64,000 nt of DNA from Alsobacter ponti (GTDB lineage: Bacteria; Pseudomonadota; Alphaproteobacteria; Rhizobiales; Beijerinckiaceae), in contig NZ_JANCLU010000001.1 of the NCBI RefSeq assembly GCF_024294805.1, forward strand, positions 62,001 through 126,000. The letters are read 5' to 3'. The translations under genes and the position numbers were made by a program. Of this stretch, positions 27,124 through 37,790 are shown one piece after another; within the stretch, counting starts at the first letter, position 1, and every line of letters starts with the position of its first letter. Under the pieces are notes generated by a model. The model did not search any database. It saw nothing but the letters and a program-made list of their open reading frames with translations, and was not told the DNA's origin.

Positions 27124-28667
27124 TCCTGAAACTCGATCCCGGCGAACGTCTTCTCTACCGCGGGCCGGATTGGGACTTCACGACCCTGCGCCGCATCCAC
27201 GACGCCATCGAGCAGGTCGCGCTCAAGGACATGGGGCTCGACGTCTACCCCAACCAGATCGAGGTGATCACGGCCGAGCAGATGCTGGACGCCTACTCGT
27301 CCTCCGGCATGCCGCTCTTCTACAAGCACTGGTCGTTCGGCAAGCACTTCGCGCAGCACGAGACGGTGTACCGCCAGGGCCTCGGCGACCTCGCCTACGA
27401 GATCGTCATCAACTCCAACCCCTGCATCACCTACATCATGGAGGAGAACACGGCGACGATGCAGGCGCTGGTGATCGCGCACGCCTCGTTCGGCCACAAC
27501 CATTTCTTCAAGAACAACTACCTGTTCAAGCAGTGGACCGACGCCGACGGCATCCTCGACTACCTCGACTTCGCCAAGGGCTTCATCGCCGAGTGCGAGG
27601 AGCGCTACGGCCACCGCGAGGTCGAGCGCGTGCTGGACGCCGCGCACTCGCTGATGAGCAACTCGGTGCACCGCTATCCGCGCCGGTCGCGCCCCGACCT
27701 GCGCACCGAGGAGAAGCGGGAGCGCGAGCGGCGCGAGCACGAAGAGCGCATGTACAACGATTTGTGGCGCACCGTGCCGGCGGCGCGCGACGGCGCGCCG
27801 TCCTCGGCGCTGGAGGAGCACCGCAAGGCGCTGCTGCAGCTGCCGCAGGAGAACATCCTCTACTTCCTGGAAAAGACCGCGCCGCGCCTGAAGCCGTGGC
27901 AGCGCGAGATCCTGCGTATCGTGCGGCTGATCGCCCAGTATTTCTACCCGCAGCGCCAGACCAAGCTGATGAACGAGGGCTGCGCCACCTGGTGCCACTA
28001 CCGAATCATGACCGCCCTGCACGAGCGCGGCGAGATCAGCGACGGCGACTTCATGGAGGCGATGCACTCGCACACCAACGTCACCTACCAGCCCTCGTTC
28101 GACCATCCGCGCTACAACGGCGTGAACCCGTACGCGCTCGGCTTCGCCATGATGCGCGACATCGCCCGCATCGCGGTCGAGCCGACGCAGGAGGACCGCG
28201 AGTGGTTCCCCGACTTCGCCGGCAAGGGCGACGCCGACGGCGTGCTGCGCGACGTGTGGGCGAACTACCGCGACGAGAGCTTCGTGATGCAGTTCCTCAG
28301 CCCGCGGATGATCCGCGACTGGCGGCTGTTCCACCTGCTCGACGACACCAACGAGCCGGCGCTGCGCGTCGACGCGATTCACGACGAGCGCGGCTACCGG
28401 CGCATCCGCCGCGCCTTCGCCAAGCAGTACGACGTCGCCTGCCTCGACGCCGACATCCAGGTGGTGGACGTCGACCTCGCCGGCGACCGCCGCCTCATCC
28501 TGCACCACAATGTGCTCAACCGCGTGCTGCTGGAGACCGAGGACACCGGCCGCGTGATGCAGCATCTGGCCGATCTGTGGGGCTACGACGTGCTGCTCAA
28601 GGAAATCGACACGACGACGGGCATGGTCCTCAAGGAGCACCACGCCAAGCCTCATCCGGCGGGCTGA
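27120..28667 (+). CDS. spoVR: SpoVR family protein (YcgB)
   Basis: This 515-residue cytoplasmic protein is named after Bacillus SpoVR. Family features include WSFGKHFAQHETVYRQGLGDLAYEIVINSNPCI near residue 65-95 (here WSFGKHF and NSNPCITYIMEENT), HAHFxHNHFF-like HASFGHNHFFKNNYLF, and GCATWCHYRIM. In Gram-negatives YcgB is linked with YeaG and YeaH, and this window has the complete prkA-yeaH-spoVR order with an ATGA overlap. The molecular activity is not established; conserved His and Cys residues suggest metal binding. Confidence 0.92.
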   Translation: MILKLDPGERLLYRGPDWDFTTLRRIHDAIEQVALKDMGLDVYPNQIEVITAEQMLDAYSSSGMPLFYKHWSFGKHFAQHETVYRQGLGDLAYEIVINSNPCITYIMEENTATMQALVIAHASFGHNHFFKNNYLFKQWTDADGILDYLDFAKGFIAECEERYGHREVERVLDAAHSLMSNSVHRYPRRSRPDLRTEEKRERERREHEERMYNDLWRTVPAARDGAPSSALEEHRKALLQLPQENILYFLEKTAPRLKPWQREILRIVRLIAQYFYPQRQTKLMNEGCATWCHYRIMTALHERGEISDGDFMEAMHSHTNVTYQPSFDHPRYNGVNPYALGFAMMRDIARIAVEPTQEDREWFPDFAGKGDADGVLRDVWANYRDESFVMQFLSPRMIRDWRLFHLLDDTNEPALRVDAIHDERGYRRIRRAFAKQYDVACLDADIQVVDVDLAGDRRLILHHNVLNRVLLETEDTGRVMQHLADLWGYDVLLKEIDTTTGMVLKEHHAKPHPAG

Positions 28668-28849
28668 GACCCGGGCCGGAAGCCGCGCCGCCGAAGGGGC
28701 CGTGCGCGAGACGACGAACGACAGCGCCTTGGCGGGACGTCGGAGACGGCGCCCGGCGCTCGGCGTTTCGAGATCGGAGACGGGAAGGGGCTCGTCGAAG
28801 GTCGGCGGTGGCCGATCACCGCCCATCTTCATCCGATGGGAGAAGGTCA

Positions 28850-29317
28850 ATGGAATACAAGAGCGTGGAACAACTCCGCGACGTCGCGGAAGTGCGCGTG
28901 GCCGAGCGGCGCCCCATGACCCGCCGGGAGAAGCTCGAGCGGTGGGCCGAGTTGCTGGAGCGCGACCCGGCGCGCCGGCTTCGCTCGCTGGGCGAGATCG
29001 AGACCAAGGCTCCGGCCGAGCGGCTGTTGATGCGCGCGCCGGATTCGCCGCTGACGATCGCCTTCGAGGACAAGACGCTGCGCGAGGAAGGCCTGGCCAG
29101 CGACCGGCTGGGCGACGCGATGACGTTCTTCGAAATGTCCGAGGACGACGCGCACCGCCTGCTCTGCTCGTGCATGAACGGGTGGAGCATGTCGGCCGGG
29201 AAAGTGGCGCGCGGCGTTCACCGCATCGCGCGGCCGGCGTCGCGTTTCGACACGGCGCTGTGGTTTGCGATCGGAACGATCGTGGCGGCGCCCGCGCTGG
29301 CGTTCATGTTCGGCTGA
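28850..29317 (+). CDS. Hypothetical protein with C-terminal membrane anchor, downstream of spoVR
   Basis: This is a 155-residue protein of unknown function. The N-terminal part is helical and charged (MEYKSVEQLRDVAEVRVAER, TRREKLERWAELLERDP). A conserved-looking middle (LTIAFEDKTLREEGLASDRLGDAMTFFEM) is followed by MNGWSMSAGKVARGVHRIARP and one hydrophobic C-terminal helix (ALWFAIGTIVAAPALAFMFG). The ATG at 28850 has GGGAGAAGG upstream. It lies 182 bp after spoVR on the same strand and could be a stress-linked membrane protein. I do not recognise a named family. Confidence 0.7.
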   Translation: MEYKSVEQLRDVAEVRVAERRPMTRREKLERWAELLERDPARRLRSLGEIETKAPAERLLMRAPDSPLTIAFEDKTLREEGLASDRLGDAMTFFEMSEDDAHRLLCSCMNGWSMSAGKVARGVHRIARPASRFDTALWFAIGTIVAAPALAFMFG

Positions 29318-29480
29318 ACGCGGGAGAGCGGTCCGGCCGAAATCGTCGACGCCGCCGGGCCGGCGGACGGGACCAGGGCTGACATGGCCTTCCCCCGACG
29401 AGACGCGGGACGGTCATCCGAGGTATGGCTTCCGGGATCAGTGGCGCCCGTTCCCCCGGCGCCTTTCGGGAGACCTCCGG

Positions 29481-30461
29481 ATGACCGTTTCCGCCCTGCC
29501 GCCGCGCGATGCGCTGACGATCGGCTTCGCGCACGTGGCTTACCGCATGCAGGATGCGTTCGCGGCGCGCCGGACCGGCATCCGGCACTTCGAGGTGCGC
29601 ACGCTCGACGACCTCGAGGCCCGCGTGGCCGAGGCGGATGTGCTCGTCGTCTCCGGCCTGTGGCGCAACCACCTGCTCGAGCGCGCGCCGCGCCTGCGCT
29701 TCGTGCAGTCGCTCAGCGCCGGCGCGGACCAGTACGACAAGGCGGCGTTTCGCGCCCGCGGCGTGCGCCTGGCGAGCGGGCAGGGCGTCAACGAACGCGC
29801 CGTCGCGGAGCACGCCATGGGGCTCGTGCTCGCCCTCACACGCCAGCTTCACCTCGCCCGCGACCACCAGGCCGCGCGAAGCTGGCGTCCGATGATCGGG
29901 GACCGCGCCATCCGCGAGGACGAACTCGGCGGGAAGACGCTCGCCGTCGTCGGCTTCGGCCGCATCGGCCAGCGGCTCGCCCGGCTGGCGCGCGGTTTCG
30001 ACATGCGCGTCGTCGGCGTGCGGCGCGAGGCGCGGCCGATGCCGGAGCTGGCCGACGCCGTGCTGCCGACGGAGCGCCTGGTCGAGGCGCTGGCGCAGGC
30101 CGACATCGTGGCGCTCACCTGCCCGCTGACGCCGGAGACCGAGGGGCTGATCAACCCCGCCGCCTTCGCGGCCATGAAGCCCGGCGCGATCCTTATCAAC
30201 GTGGCGCGCGGCAAGGTGGTGGACGAGGCGGCGCTGCTCGCCACGCTGGGCGACGGCCGGCTCTCCGCCGCCGGACTCGACTGCTTCCACGATGAGCCGC
30301 TGCCGAAAGGCTCGCCCTTCTGGGAGCTGCCGAACGTGCTCGTGACGCCCCATTCGGCGGGCGAAACCCGCCGCTACGAGGAGAACGTCACCGACATCCT
30401 CCTCGCCAACCTCGACCGCCTCTGGCGCGGCGAGACGGAGCTGGTGAACGGGCTGGCGTGA
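29481..30461 (+). CDS. D-2-hydroxyacid dehydrogenase
   Basis: This 326-residue NAD(P)-dependent dehydrogenase is of the D-isomer family (glyoxylate/hydroxypyruvate reductase-like). The nucleotide-binding site is KTLAVVGFGRIGQRLARLA. Catalytic Arg is in NVARGKVVDEAAL, Glu in DCFHDEPLP and His in VTPHSAGE. It interconverts 2-keto acids and D-2-hydroxy acids; the substrate is unresolved. I chose the ATG at 29481 because the frame open from 29265 overlaps the previous gene and has no homologous N-terminus. Confidence 0.9.
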   Translation: MTVSALPPRDALTIGFAHVAYRMQDAFAARRTGIRHFEVRTLDDLEARVAEADVLVVSGLWRNHLLERAPRLRFVQSLSAGADQYDKAAFRARGVRLASGQGVNERAVAEHAMGLVLALTRQLHLARDHQAARSWRPMIGDRAIREDELGGKTLAVVGFGRIGQRLARLARGFDMRVVGVRREARPMPELADAVLPTERLVEALAQADIVALTCPLTPETEGLINPAAFAAMKPGAILINVARGKVVDEAALLATLGDGRLSAAGLDCFHDEPLPKGSPFWELPNVLVTPHSAGETRRYEENVTDILLANLDRLWRGETELVNGLA

Positions 30462-30475
30462 GGGGCGGGCCGCGG

Positions 30476-31237
30476 CTACGCGTCGGCGTTCGCCCGTTCC
30501 ATGCGGCGCAGGGTGACGCTCAGCGCCAGCACGGCGTGGACGGTCAGCAGCACGCCGCCCGGCACCCACATGACGAGCCCGCCGAGCTGCTGGTCCTCCA
30601 GCGGCGACAGGCCCCAGGGTGCGGTCGTGCCGAAGTGGACCGCATAGAGGGCGCGCGGCAGCAGGGTCAGGCCCGCGCCCAGCAGGCCCATCTGCATTCC
30701 GGTGGCGAAGCTGACGGCGACCCGGGCCCCTGGCGTCGGGGCGCGCAGGATGGCCCGCCACAGCGCCAGCGCCGCAAGCAGGTTGGTGACGTGCATCGTC
30801 CAGTACACGGCGTTGTCGCGCAGCGTGGCGTCGTAGAGCGCCGGCGCGTGCCAGGCCCACAGCACCGCCGCGTAGAGGATCGGGGCGAGCACCATCTCGG
30901 TGCGGCCCACGGGCGCGTCGCGGCCGGTGAGCCCCCGCCACACGGCGAGGTCGGCGCGCCCCGCGACCAGAAGCGGGGCGGCGACGAGCGCGATCGCCAC
31001 GTGCTGGGCCACGCGTGCGGAAAACAGCGCGACGCCGAGATTGCACAGGGGGCTCACCAGCGCCAGCGCCAGCGCGAGCCAGCCGGGGAGGGACGTCGTG
31101 CGCATCGCGCGGTCGCCGCCGCCGCGCAGGCTCAGCGCGACCAGGCCGACGAGGATCGCCGCCAGCACGGGGTCGGTGTTCCAGGCGAGCGCGCCGGGCG
31201 TGGGAGCGACGCCGCAATAGGGAATGAAGCCGGTCAC
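30476..31237 (-). CDS. CtaG-family cytochrome c oxidase assembly protein (caa3_CtaG type)
   Basis: This 253-residue protein has about seven predicted transmembrane helices. Family features are [34 protein letters not shown] and the C-terminal block [17 protein letters not shown] with its preceding His. This group is tied to copper loading of caa3-type oxidases in Bacillus; it is not the Cox11-type CtaG. The start is a GTG at 31237 with AGGAGG upstream. The cbb3 operon begins 1.5 kb away on the other strand, so a role in copper delivery to terminal oxidases is plausible but unproven. Confidence 0.85.
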   Translation of the reverse strand: MTGFIPYCGVAPTPGALAWNTDPVLAAILVGLVALSLRGGGDRAMRTTSLPGWLALALALVSPLCNLGVALFSARVAQHVAIALVAAPLLVAGRADLAVWRGLTGRDAPVGRTEMVLAPILYAAVLWAWHAPALYDATLRDNAVYWTMHVTNLLAALALWRAILRAPTPGARVAVSFATGMQMGLLGAGLTLLPRALYAVHFGTTAPWGLSPLEDQQLGGLVMWVPGGVLLTVHAVLALSVTLRRMERANADA

Positions 31238-31373
31238 CGTCGCCTCCTGGCGGAATCGCCCGCCGGCCCTGGCGCGTGTGGATGAAGCGCCGCGGCCCTG
31301 GCTTGCCGAAGCGGGAACGTTGACGCCGACGGTGCGGTTCCGGCGCGGCCGCAGCCGCGGACGCCCCCCGACC

Positions 31374-32465
31374 CTACACCACCACCGTGATGCGCCGCGC
31401 CGCGCGGGTGAGGCCGGTATAGAGCCAGCGGGCCCGGTGCTCGCGGAACGCGCCGCTCTCGTCGAACAGCACGACGTCGTCCCACTGCGAGCCCTGCGCC
31501 TTGTGGACGGTGAGGGCGTAGCCGTAGTCGAACTCGTCCGACTCGCGGCGGATCAGGAACGGGATCGTCTCGTCGCCGCCCTCGAAGAACTCGCGCAGCA
31601 CCTTCACGCGCACGGCCTTGCGCGACGGCTCCTCCTCGGGCGTCACCTCCATGCGCACGAAGCCCTTGAGCGGCTCGCGCAGGCGCTTCACCGTCCAGGT
31701 CCCGCCGTTCAGAAGGCCCTTCTGCTTGTCGTTGCGCAGGCAGACGAGCTTTTCGCCGACGGCGGGCATGGGGTCGCGGAAGCCCAGCAGCTCGCGGATG
31801 CGCCGGTTGTAGAGCCGGCGGGTGCGGTTCATTCCCACCAGCACCTGGTCGGCCTTCAGCACCGCCTCGGCGTCGATGTCGGCGCGGCGGATGACGAGGC
31901 TGTCGCCATGCGCGCCGCGGGGCAGGGACTCGCCCTCGCGCACCGCCATCGAGAGCCGGATGATCGGATTGTCGCGCGCCTGGCGATGCACCTCTGTGAG
32001 CATCATGTCCGGCTCATGCTCGGTGAAGAAGCCGCCGCCCTTCACCGGCGGCAACTGGGCGGGGTCGCCCAGCACCAGCACGGGAACGCCGAAGGAGAGC
32101 AGGTCGCGCCCCAGCTCTTCGTCGACCATCGAACACTCGTCGATGACGATGAGGTCCGCCTTGGAAGCCGCGGAGTCGCGGTTGATGACGAAGGACGGGT
32201 CTTCCTCCTCGAGGGACTTGGGACGGTAGATGAGGCTGTGGATGGTCGTCGCGTCCGTGCAGCCCTTGGTGCGGAGCACGTGGGCCGCCTTGCCGGTGAA
32301 GGCGCCGAAGGCGACCTCGCCGTCCATGCCCTCGGCGAAATGGCGCGCCAGCGTGGTCTTGCCCGTGCCGGCGTAGCCGAACAGGCGGAACACCTGCGGC
32401 GAACCGCTCTTGAGCCAGGCCGACACCCGGCTCAGCGCCTCGTCCTGCTGCGGCGACCAGTCCAT
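31374..32465 (-). CDS. RecD-like ATP-dependent helicase (UvrD/Dda-type, superfamily 1)
   Basis: This 363-residue single-polypeptide SF1B helicase has motif [15 protein letters not shown] (Walker A), motif [22 protein letters not shown], the SH3-like insertion and motifs V/VI near [17 protein letters not shown] and [12 protein letters not shown]. It is much shorter than RecD or RecD2 and resembles phage Dda and the many small AAA_30 helicases of alphaproteobacteria. It probably acts in DNA repair or fork processing. It is transcribed divergently from ccoN; a 7-bp hairpin (32483-32504) lies just upstream of its start. Confidence 0.87.
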   Translation of the reverse strand: MDWSPQQDEALSRVSAWLKSGSPQVFRLFGYAGTGKTTLARHFAEGMDGEVAFGAFTGKAAHVLRTKGCTDATTIHSLIYRPKSLEEEDPSFVINRDSAASKADLIVIDECSMVDEELGRDLLSFGVPVLVLGDPAQLPPVKGGGFFTEHEPDMMLTEVHRQARDNPIIRLSMAVREGESLPRGAHGDSLVIRRADIDAEAVLKADQVLVGMNRTRRLYNRRIRELLGFRDPMPAVGEKLVCLRNDKQKGLLNGGTWTVKRLREPLKGFVRMEVTPEEEPSRKAVRVKVLREFFEGGDETIPFLIRRESDEFDYGYALTVHKAQGSQWDDVVLFDESGAFREHRARWLYTGLTRAARRITVVV

Positions 32466-32765
32466 GCGTCGTTCCGATTCCGGGGTCCGGAAGAGTGCGG
32501 ACCCGATTCGACTTCAGTAGACGATTCCCGCGGTCTTGGCCCGCTTTCAGGCCCTTTTCGCCCGTCCGGCGGCCGCGGGGCCGGAGACGGCGCGAATTTA
32601 GGCAAGTTTGTGGCAGCTTCGGGGAGGCCCATTGATGTGGGTCAACGAAGCCCCGCGCGTCTTGGGCCAAAGGTAACCATCAACCGGCCGGGCGTCGCAC
32701 CTGGCCGGTCCCGTGCGCCTAGGCAAACGGGAATGCACTGGACCGCCCGATTTCAGGGGGAAGTT
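32466..32765. other. 300-bp divergent promoter region between the helicase gene and ccoN
   Basis: It holds the hairpin GGGTCCG/CGGACCC (32483-32504) near the helicase start and the Fnr/FixK box at 32632-32645. No gene is seen. Confidence 0.7.
32632..32645 (+). promoter_or_regulatory. Fnr/FixK-type box upstream of ccoN
   Basis: TTGATGTGGGTCAA fits the consensus TTGAY-N4-RTCAA; the reverse strand reads TTGACCCACATCAA. The centre is about 127 bp upstream of the ccoN ATG, which leaves room for a class II promoter starting near 32680. It predicts low-oxygen induction of the cbb3 operon. Confidence 0.75.
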
Positions 32766-34424
32766 ATGACGCAAGCAGCAGCCGTCAGAAAAACATTGAG
32801 GATAGGGGAGGGCGGGACCGCAATCGCGATGCTGGCGCTTGCGGTCATGAGCATCATCATTGCCGCGAAGGCGTACACGCCCGAATACGCCTTCCACGCC
32901 TATCTTTTCGCGGCGGCGAGCGTGGCGACGGTGTTCGCCATCTTCAACCGCTACTTCTCGCGGCCGGCCGAGCCGATCCCGCAGGAGATCGACGGCAAGC
33001 CCAACTACAATCTGGGCCCGATCAAGTTCGCCACCGCCATCGCCATGTTCTGGGGCATCGCCGGATTCACGGTCGGCCTCATCGCGGCGCTGCAGCTGGC
33101 CTATCCAGTGCTGAACTTCGATTTCGCCTATACGAATTTCGGCCGGCTGCGTCCGCTGCACACCTCGGCGGTGATCTTCGCCTTCGGCGGCAACGTGCTG
33201 CTGGCGACGTCCTTCTACGTCGTGCAGCGCACCTGCCACGCGCGCCTCGCCGGCGAGATCGCCCCGTGGTTCGTGGTGCTGGGCTACAACTTCTTCATCC
33301 TGATCGCCGGAACGGGCTACCTGCTCGGCATCACCCAGGGCAAGGAATACGCCGAGCCCGAGTGGTACGCCGACCTGTGGCTGACGGTGGTGTGGGTGGT
33401 CTACCTGCTGGTCTTCCTGACGACGCTGTGGAAGCGCAAGGAACCCCACATCTACGTGGCCAACTGGTTCTACCTCGCCTTCATCGTCACCATCGCCATG
33501 CTGCACCTGGGCAACAACGCCACGGTGCCGGTGTCGATCTTCTCGCCCAAGTCCTACATCGTGTGGTCGGGCGTGCAGGACGCGATGGTGCAGTGGTGGT
33601 ACGGCCATAACGCGGTCGGCTTCTTCCTGACCGCCGGCTTCCTGGCCATCATGTACTACTTCGTGCCGAAGCAGGCCGATCGCCCGGTCTATTCGTACCG
33701 GCTGTCGATCGTGCACTTCTGGGCGCTGATCTTCACCTACATCTGGGCGGGCCCGCACCACCTGCACTACACGGCGCTGCCCGACTGGGCGCAGACGCTC
33801 GGCATGGTGTTCTCGGTCGTGCTGTGGATGCCCTCCTGGGGCGGCATGATCAACGGCCTGATGACGCTGCAGGGCGCGTGGGACAAGCTGCGCACCGACC
33901 CCGTGCTGCGCATGATGGTGGTGTCCGTCGCCTTCTACGGCATGTCGACCTTCGAAGGTCCGCTCATGTCGATCAAGTCGGTGAACTCGCTCAGCCACTA
34001 CACCGACTGGACCATCGGCCACGTGCATTCCGGCGCGCTGGGCTGGGTCGGCTACATCTCCTTCGGCGCGATCTATTGCCTCGTGCCGTGGCTGTGGAAC
34101 CGCTCGCGGCTCTACTCGCTGAAGCTCGTCAACTGGCACTTCTGGATCTCGACCCTCGGCATCGTCCTGTACATCTCGGCGATGTGGGTCTCGGGCATCC
34201 TGCAGGGCCTGATGTGGCGCGCCTACACGAGCCTGGGCTTCCTCGAGTTCTCGTTCATCGAGACGACCGAGGCGATGCATCCGTTCTACGTCATTCGCGC
34301 CATCGGCGGCGGCCTGTTCGTCCTCGGCGCGCTCATCATGGCCTACAATATCTGGATGACGATCCGCTCGACGGAGCTCGCCACGAGCCCGGCCGCGCGT
34401 CCCCAGATGGTTCCGGCCGAGTAA
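32766..34424 (+). CDS. ccoN: cbb3-type cytochrome c oxidase subunit I, CcoN
   Basis: This 552-residue haem-copper oxidase catalytic subunit has about 12-14 membrane helices. Conserved metal sites are visible. They include the low-spin haem ligand in [15 protein letters not shown], the CuB/active-site helix [22 protein letters not shown] (first part [10 protein letters not shown]), the CuB His pair in [15 protein letters not shown], and [14 protein letters not shown] with the haem histidines. It reduces oxygen to water with high affinity in the inner membrane. The ATG at 32766 follows GGGGGAAG; the frame extending upstream is not real. It is first in ccoNOQP-GHIS, with an Fnr/FixK box in front. 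Confidence 0.96.
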   Translation: MTQAAAVRKTLRIGEGGTAIAMLALAVMSIIIAAKAYTPEYAFHAYLFAAASVATVFAIFNRYFSRPAEPIPQEIDGKPNYNLGPIKFATAIAMFWGIAGFTVGLIAALQLAYPVLNFDFAYTNFGRLRPLHTSAVIFAFGGNVLLATSFYVVQRTCHARLAGEIAPWFVVLGYNFFILIAGTGYLLGITQGKEYAEPEWYADLWLTVVWVVYLLVFLTTLWKRKEPHIYVANWFYLAFIVTIAMLHLGNNATVPVSIFSPKSYIVWSGVQDAMVQWWYGHNAVGFFLTAGFLAIMYYFVPKQADRPVYSYRLSIVHFWALIFTYIWAGPHHLHYTALPDWAQTLGMVFSVVLWMPSWGGMINGLMTLQGAWDKLRTDPVLRMMVVSVAFYGMSTFEGPLMSIKSVNSLSHYTDWTIGHVHSGALGWVGYISFGAIYCLVPWLWNRSRLYSLKLVNWHFWISTLGIVLYISAMWVSGILQGLMWRAYTSLGFLEFSFIETTEAMHPFYVIRAIGGGLFVLGALIMAYNIWMTIRSTELATSPAARPQMVPAE

Positions 34425-34434
34425 GGGGGCACGC

Positions 34435-35169
<735 letters not shown>

Positions 35170-35180
35170 GGAGCTCACCC

Positions 35181-35333
35181 ATGGCCGACTATGAATCCCT
35201 GGCGAGTTTCGCGCAGATCTGGGGCACGCTCAGCTTCGTGGCGTTCTTCGCCCTCGTGCTGATCTATGCCCTGAACCCGAAGAAAGGGGCCACCTTCGCG
35301 GAGGCCTCCCGCATCCCCCTCGAGAAGGACTGA
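35181..35333 (+). CDS. ccoQ: cbb3-type oxidase small subunit CcoQ
   Basis: This 50-residue protein has a single membrane helix (LSFVAFFALVLIYALNPKKG), the CcoQ hallmark, and a short acidic tail. CcoQ stabilises the cbb3 complex. GAGGAG precedes the ATG. It lies between ccoO and ccoP with gaps of 11 and 4 bp. Confidence 0.93.
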   Translation: MADYESLASFAQIWGTLSFVAFFALVLIYALNPKKGATFAEASRIPLEKD

Positions 35334-35337
35334 ACCG

Positions 35338-36207
35338 ATGGCCGTTGAGAAACTCGACAGCGTCACCGGTACCGCCACGACCGGACACGAGTGGGATGGT
35401 ATCCGTGAGCTGAACACCCCCCTGCCGCGCTGGTGGCTGTGGCTGTTCTACATGTGCATCGTGTGGGGCATCGGCTATGTCATCGCCTACCCGGCGTGGC
35501 CGATGGTGAGCTCCTACACCAAGGGCGTGCTGGGCTACGCCAGCCGCGACCAGATCGAGGTCGACCTGGCCGCCCTGCGCAACCAGCGCAGCGGGCTCGT
35601 TTCCCAGATCGAGGCGACTCCGCTCGCCGACATCGAGAAGAACCCGCAACTGCTGACCGCGACCCTGCAGATCGGCAAGCAGGCCTTCGGCACCAACTGC
35701 AGCCCGTGCCACGGCACCGGCGGCGCTGGCTCCGTCGGCTTCCCCAACCTGAACGACGACCAGTGGCTGTGGGGCGGAACGCTCGACCAGATCCAGCAGA
35801 CGATCACCCACGGCATCCGCAACGAGAGCCCGGACTCGCGCCAGGGTAACATGCTGGCGTTCGGCAAGGACGGCACGCTGTCCAAGACCGACATCCCGAT
35901 CGTGGCGGCCTATGTCGTGTCGCTGTCGGGGCGCAAGCCCGAGGGCGCGCACGACCTCGCCAAGGGCAAGCAGATCTTCGCGGAGAACTGCGCCGTCTGC
36001 CACGGCGACGACGGCAAGGGCAATCCGGAACTCGGCGCGCCCAACCTCACGTCCGGCCTGTACCTGTACGGCGGCGACCAGAAGACGATCGAGGAGACCA
36101 TCACCAACGGCCGCGGCGGTGTGATGCCGGTGTGGACGGGCCGCCTCGACCCGACGACGATCAAGATCCTGACCGTCTACGTCCACTCCCTGGGCGGCGG
36201 CAAGTAA
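35338..36207 (+). CDS. ccoP: cbb3-type cytochrome c oxidase subunit III, CcoP (dihaem)
   Basis: This 289-residue subunit has an N-terminal cytoplasmic part with the family motif HEWDGIRELNTPLPRWW and one membrane helix. Two periplasmic cytochrome c domains follow, with haem motifs CSPCH and CAVCH. It accepts electrons from soluble cytochromes or the bc1 branch and hands them to CcoO. It is the last structural gene; a hairpin follows at 36218-36242. Confidence 0.96.
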   Translation: MAVEKLDSVTGTATTGHEWDGIRELNTPLPRWWLWLFYMCIVWGIGYVIAYPAWPMVSSYTKGVLGYASRDQIEVDLAALRNQRSGLVSQIEATPLADIEKNPQLLTATLQIGKQAFGTNCSPCHGTGGAGSVGFPNLNDDQWLWGGTLDQIQQTITHGIRNESPDSRQGNMLAFGKDGTLSKTDIPIVAAYVVSLSGRKPEGAHDLAKGKQIFAENCAVCHGDDGKGNPELGAPNLTSGLYLYGGDQKTIEETITNGRGGVMPVWTGRLDPTTIKILTVYVHSLGGGK

Positions 36208-36217
36208 GACGACCGGC

Positions 36218-36242
36218 GGGGGCGGGCTTCGGGTCCGCCCCC
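36218..36242 (+). terminator. Hairpin between ccoP and ccoG
   Basis: GGGGGCGG (36218-36225) pairs perfectly with CCGCCCCC (36235-36242), starting 11 bp after ccoP. There is no T-run. It may partly end ccoNOQP mRNA or stabilise it, leaving less transcript for the assembly genes. Confidence 0.45.
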
Positions 36243-36306
36243 TCCAGCAACGATCCGGCGAGCGCGGAGGGCGCCGGATGTTTCCCCCGCACCTTCGAGG
36301 ACTTTC

Positions 36307-37785
36307 ATGTCGACCGCCGAGAGCGCCGAGCCGAAGGCCGTAAGCCCAGCGTCCGTTGACGACGCTCCGCTGTACGAGGCGCGCAAGGACATCTTCCCGC
36401 AGGCCGTGCGCGGCCGCTTCCGCACCATCAAGTGGACGATCCTGATCGTCACCTTGGGCATCTACTACTTCCTGCCGTTCGTGCGCTGGGACCGCGGCGT
36501 CCACGCGCCCGACCAGGCGGTGCTGATCGACCTGCCGGGCCGGCGCTTCTACTTCTTCTTCATCGAGCTGTGGCCGCAGGAGCTCTATTACGTCACCGGC
36601 CTGCTGGTGCTGGCGGCGCTGGCCCTGTTCCTGACCAACGCCGTGGCCGGCCGCATGTGGTGCGGCTATCTCTGCCCGCAGACCGTGTGGACCGACCTGT
36701 TCTACGCCGTCGAGCGGCTGGTCGAGGGCGACCGCCGCGAGCAGATGCGCAAGGCCGCCAGCGGCGAGTGGAACCTCGAGCGCGTGGCCGAGAAGATCCT
36801 CAAGCACTCGCTCTGGCTGATGATCGCGTGGTGGACCGGCGGCGCCTGGGTGCTCTACTTCGCCGACGCGCCGACGCTGGTCTACGACCTGTTGACCTTC
36901 AACGGGCCGTTCGTCGCCTATGTGTGGATCGGCATCCTCACTGTCACGACCTATTCGCTCGCCGGCTTCATGCGCGAGCAGGTGTGCCTCTATATGTGCC
37001 CGTGGCCGCGCATCCAGGCGGCGCTGACGGACGAGCACGCGCTCAACGTCACCTATCGCTACGACCGCGGCGAGCCGCGCATGTCGGCGAAGAAGGCGGA
37101 CGCGGCGCGCGCCAGGGCGGAGCCGGCGGGCGACTGCGTCGACTGCTTCCAGTGCGTCAATGTCTGCCCCACCGGCGTCGACATCCGCGACGGCTCGCAG
37201 CTTGGCTGCATCCAGTGCGGGTTGTGCATCGACGCCTGCGACAACGTGATGGCGAAGATCGGCCGGCCGTCGGGCCTGATCGGCTACGACACCGACGAGA
37301 ACGTCAAGCGGCGCATCGCCCGCGAGGAGCCGGTGGTGCGCATCATCCGCCCGCGCACGGTGCTCTACGCCGGGCTGATCGTCGGCGTCGGGGCGCTGAT
37401 GACGGCGACGCTGGCGACGCGCACCACGCTCGGCGTCAGCGCGCTGCACGACCGCAATCCCGTCTTCGTCAAGCTCGCCGACGGCGGCGTGCGCAACGCC
37501 TACACGGTGCGCCTCACCAACAAGGCGCTGGAGGCGCGGCCGTTCCGGCTGGAGGTGCTCGGCCTTCCCGATGCGACGCTGGACGTGGTCGGCGAGCCGC
37601 ACCGCGCCGAGCAGTCGGCGGTGCTCGAGGTGGAGTCCGACCAGACCCGCGAGCTGCGCGTGCTCGTCACCAATCCAAGGGCGCTCGACAACCCGTCGAC
37701 GCCCGTCCGCTTCCGGCTGACCGACATCACGACGGGCGTGACCGCGCAGACGGGCGATTTCTTCAAGGGGCCGGGGAGCAACTGA
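36307..37785 (+). CDS. ccoG: Cytochrome c oxidase accessory protein CcoG (FixG/RdxA)
   Basis: This 492-residue membrane ferredoxin-like protein has N-terminal and central membrane helices, the NosR/polyferredoxin-type CGYLCPQTVW motif, and two 4Fe-4S sites (CVDCFQCVNVCP and CIQCGLCIDACD). A C-terminal Ig-like FixG domain closes it. CcoG reduces Cu(II) to Cu(I) for cbb3 assembly. A gap of 99 bp with a hairpin separates it from ccoP; 5 bp separate it from ccoH. Confidence 0.95.
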   Translation: MSTAESAEPKAVSPASVDDAPLYEARKDIFPQAVRGRFRTIKWTILIVTLGIYYFLPFVRWDRGVHAPDQAVLIDLPGRRFYFFFIELWPQELYYVTGLLVLAALALFLTNAVAGRMWCGYLCPQTVWTDLFYAVERLVEGDRREQMRKAASGEWNLERVAEKILKHSLWLMIAWWTGGAWVLYFADAPTLVYDLLTFNGPFVAYVWIGILTVTTYSLAGFMREQVCLYMCPWPRIQAALTDEHALNVTYRYDRGEPRMSAKKADAARARAEPAGDCVDCFQCVNVCPTGVDIRDGSQLGCIQCGLCIDACDNVMAKIGRPSGLIGYDTDENVKRRIAREEPVVRIIRPRTVLYAGLIVGVGALMTATLATRTTLGVSALHDRNPVFVKLADGGVRNAYTVRLTNKALEARPFRLEVLGLPDATLDVVGEPHRAEQSAVLEVESDQTRELRVLVTNPRALDNPSTPVRFRLTDITTGVTAQTGDFFKGPGSN

Positions 37786-37790
37786 AGACC

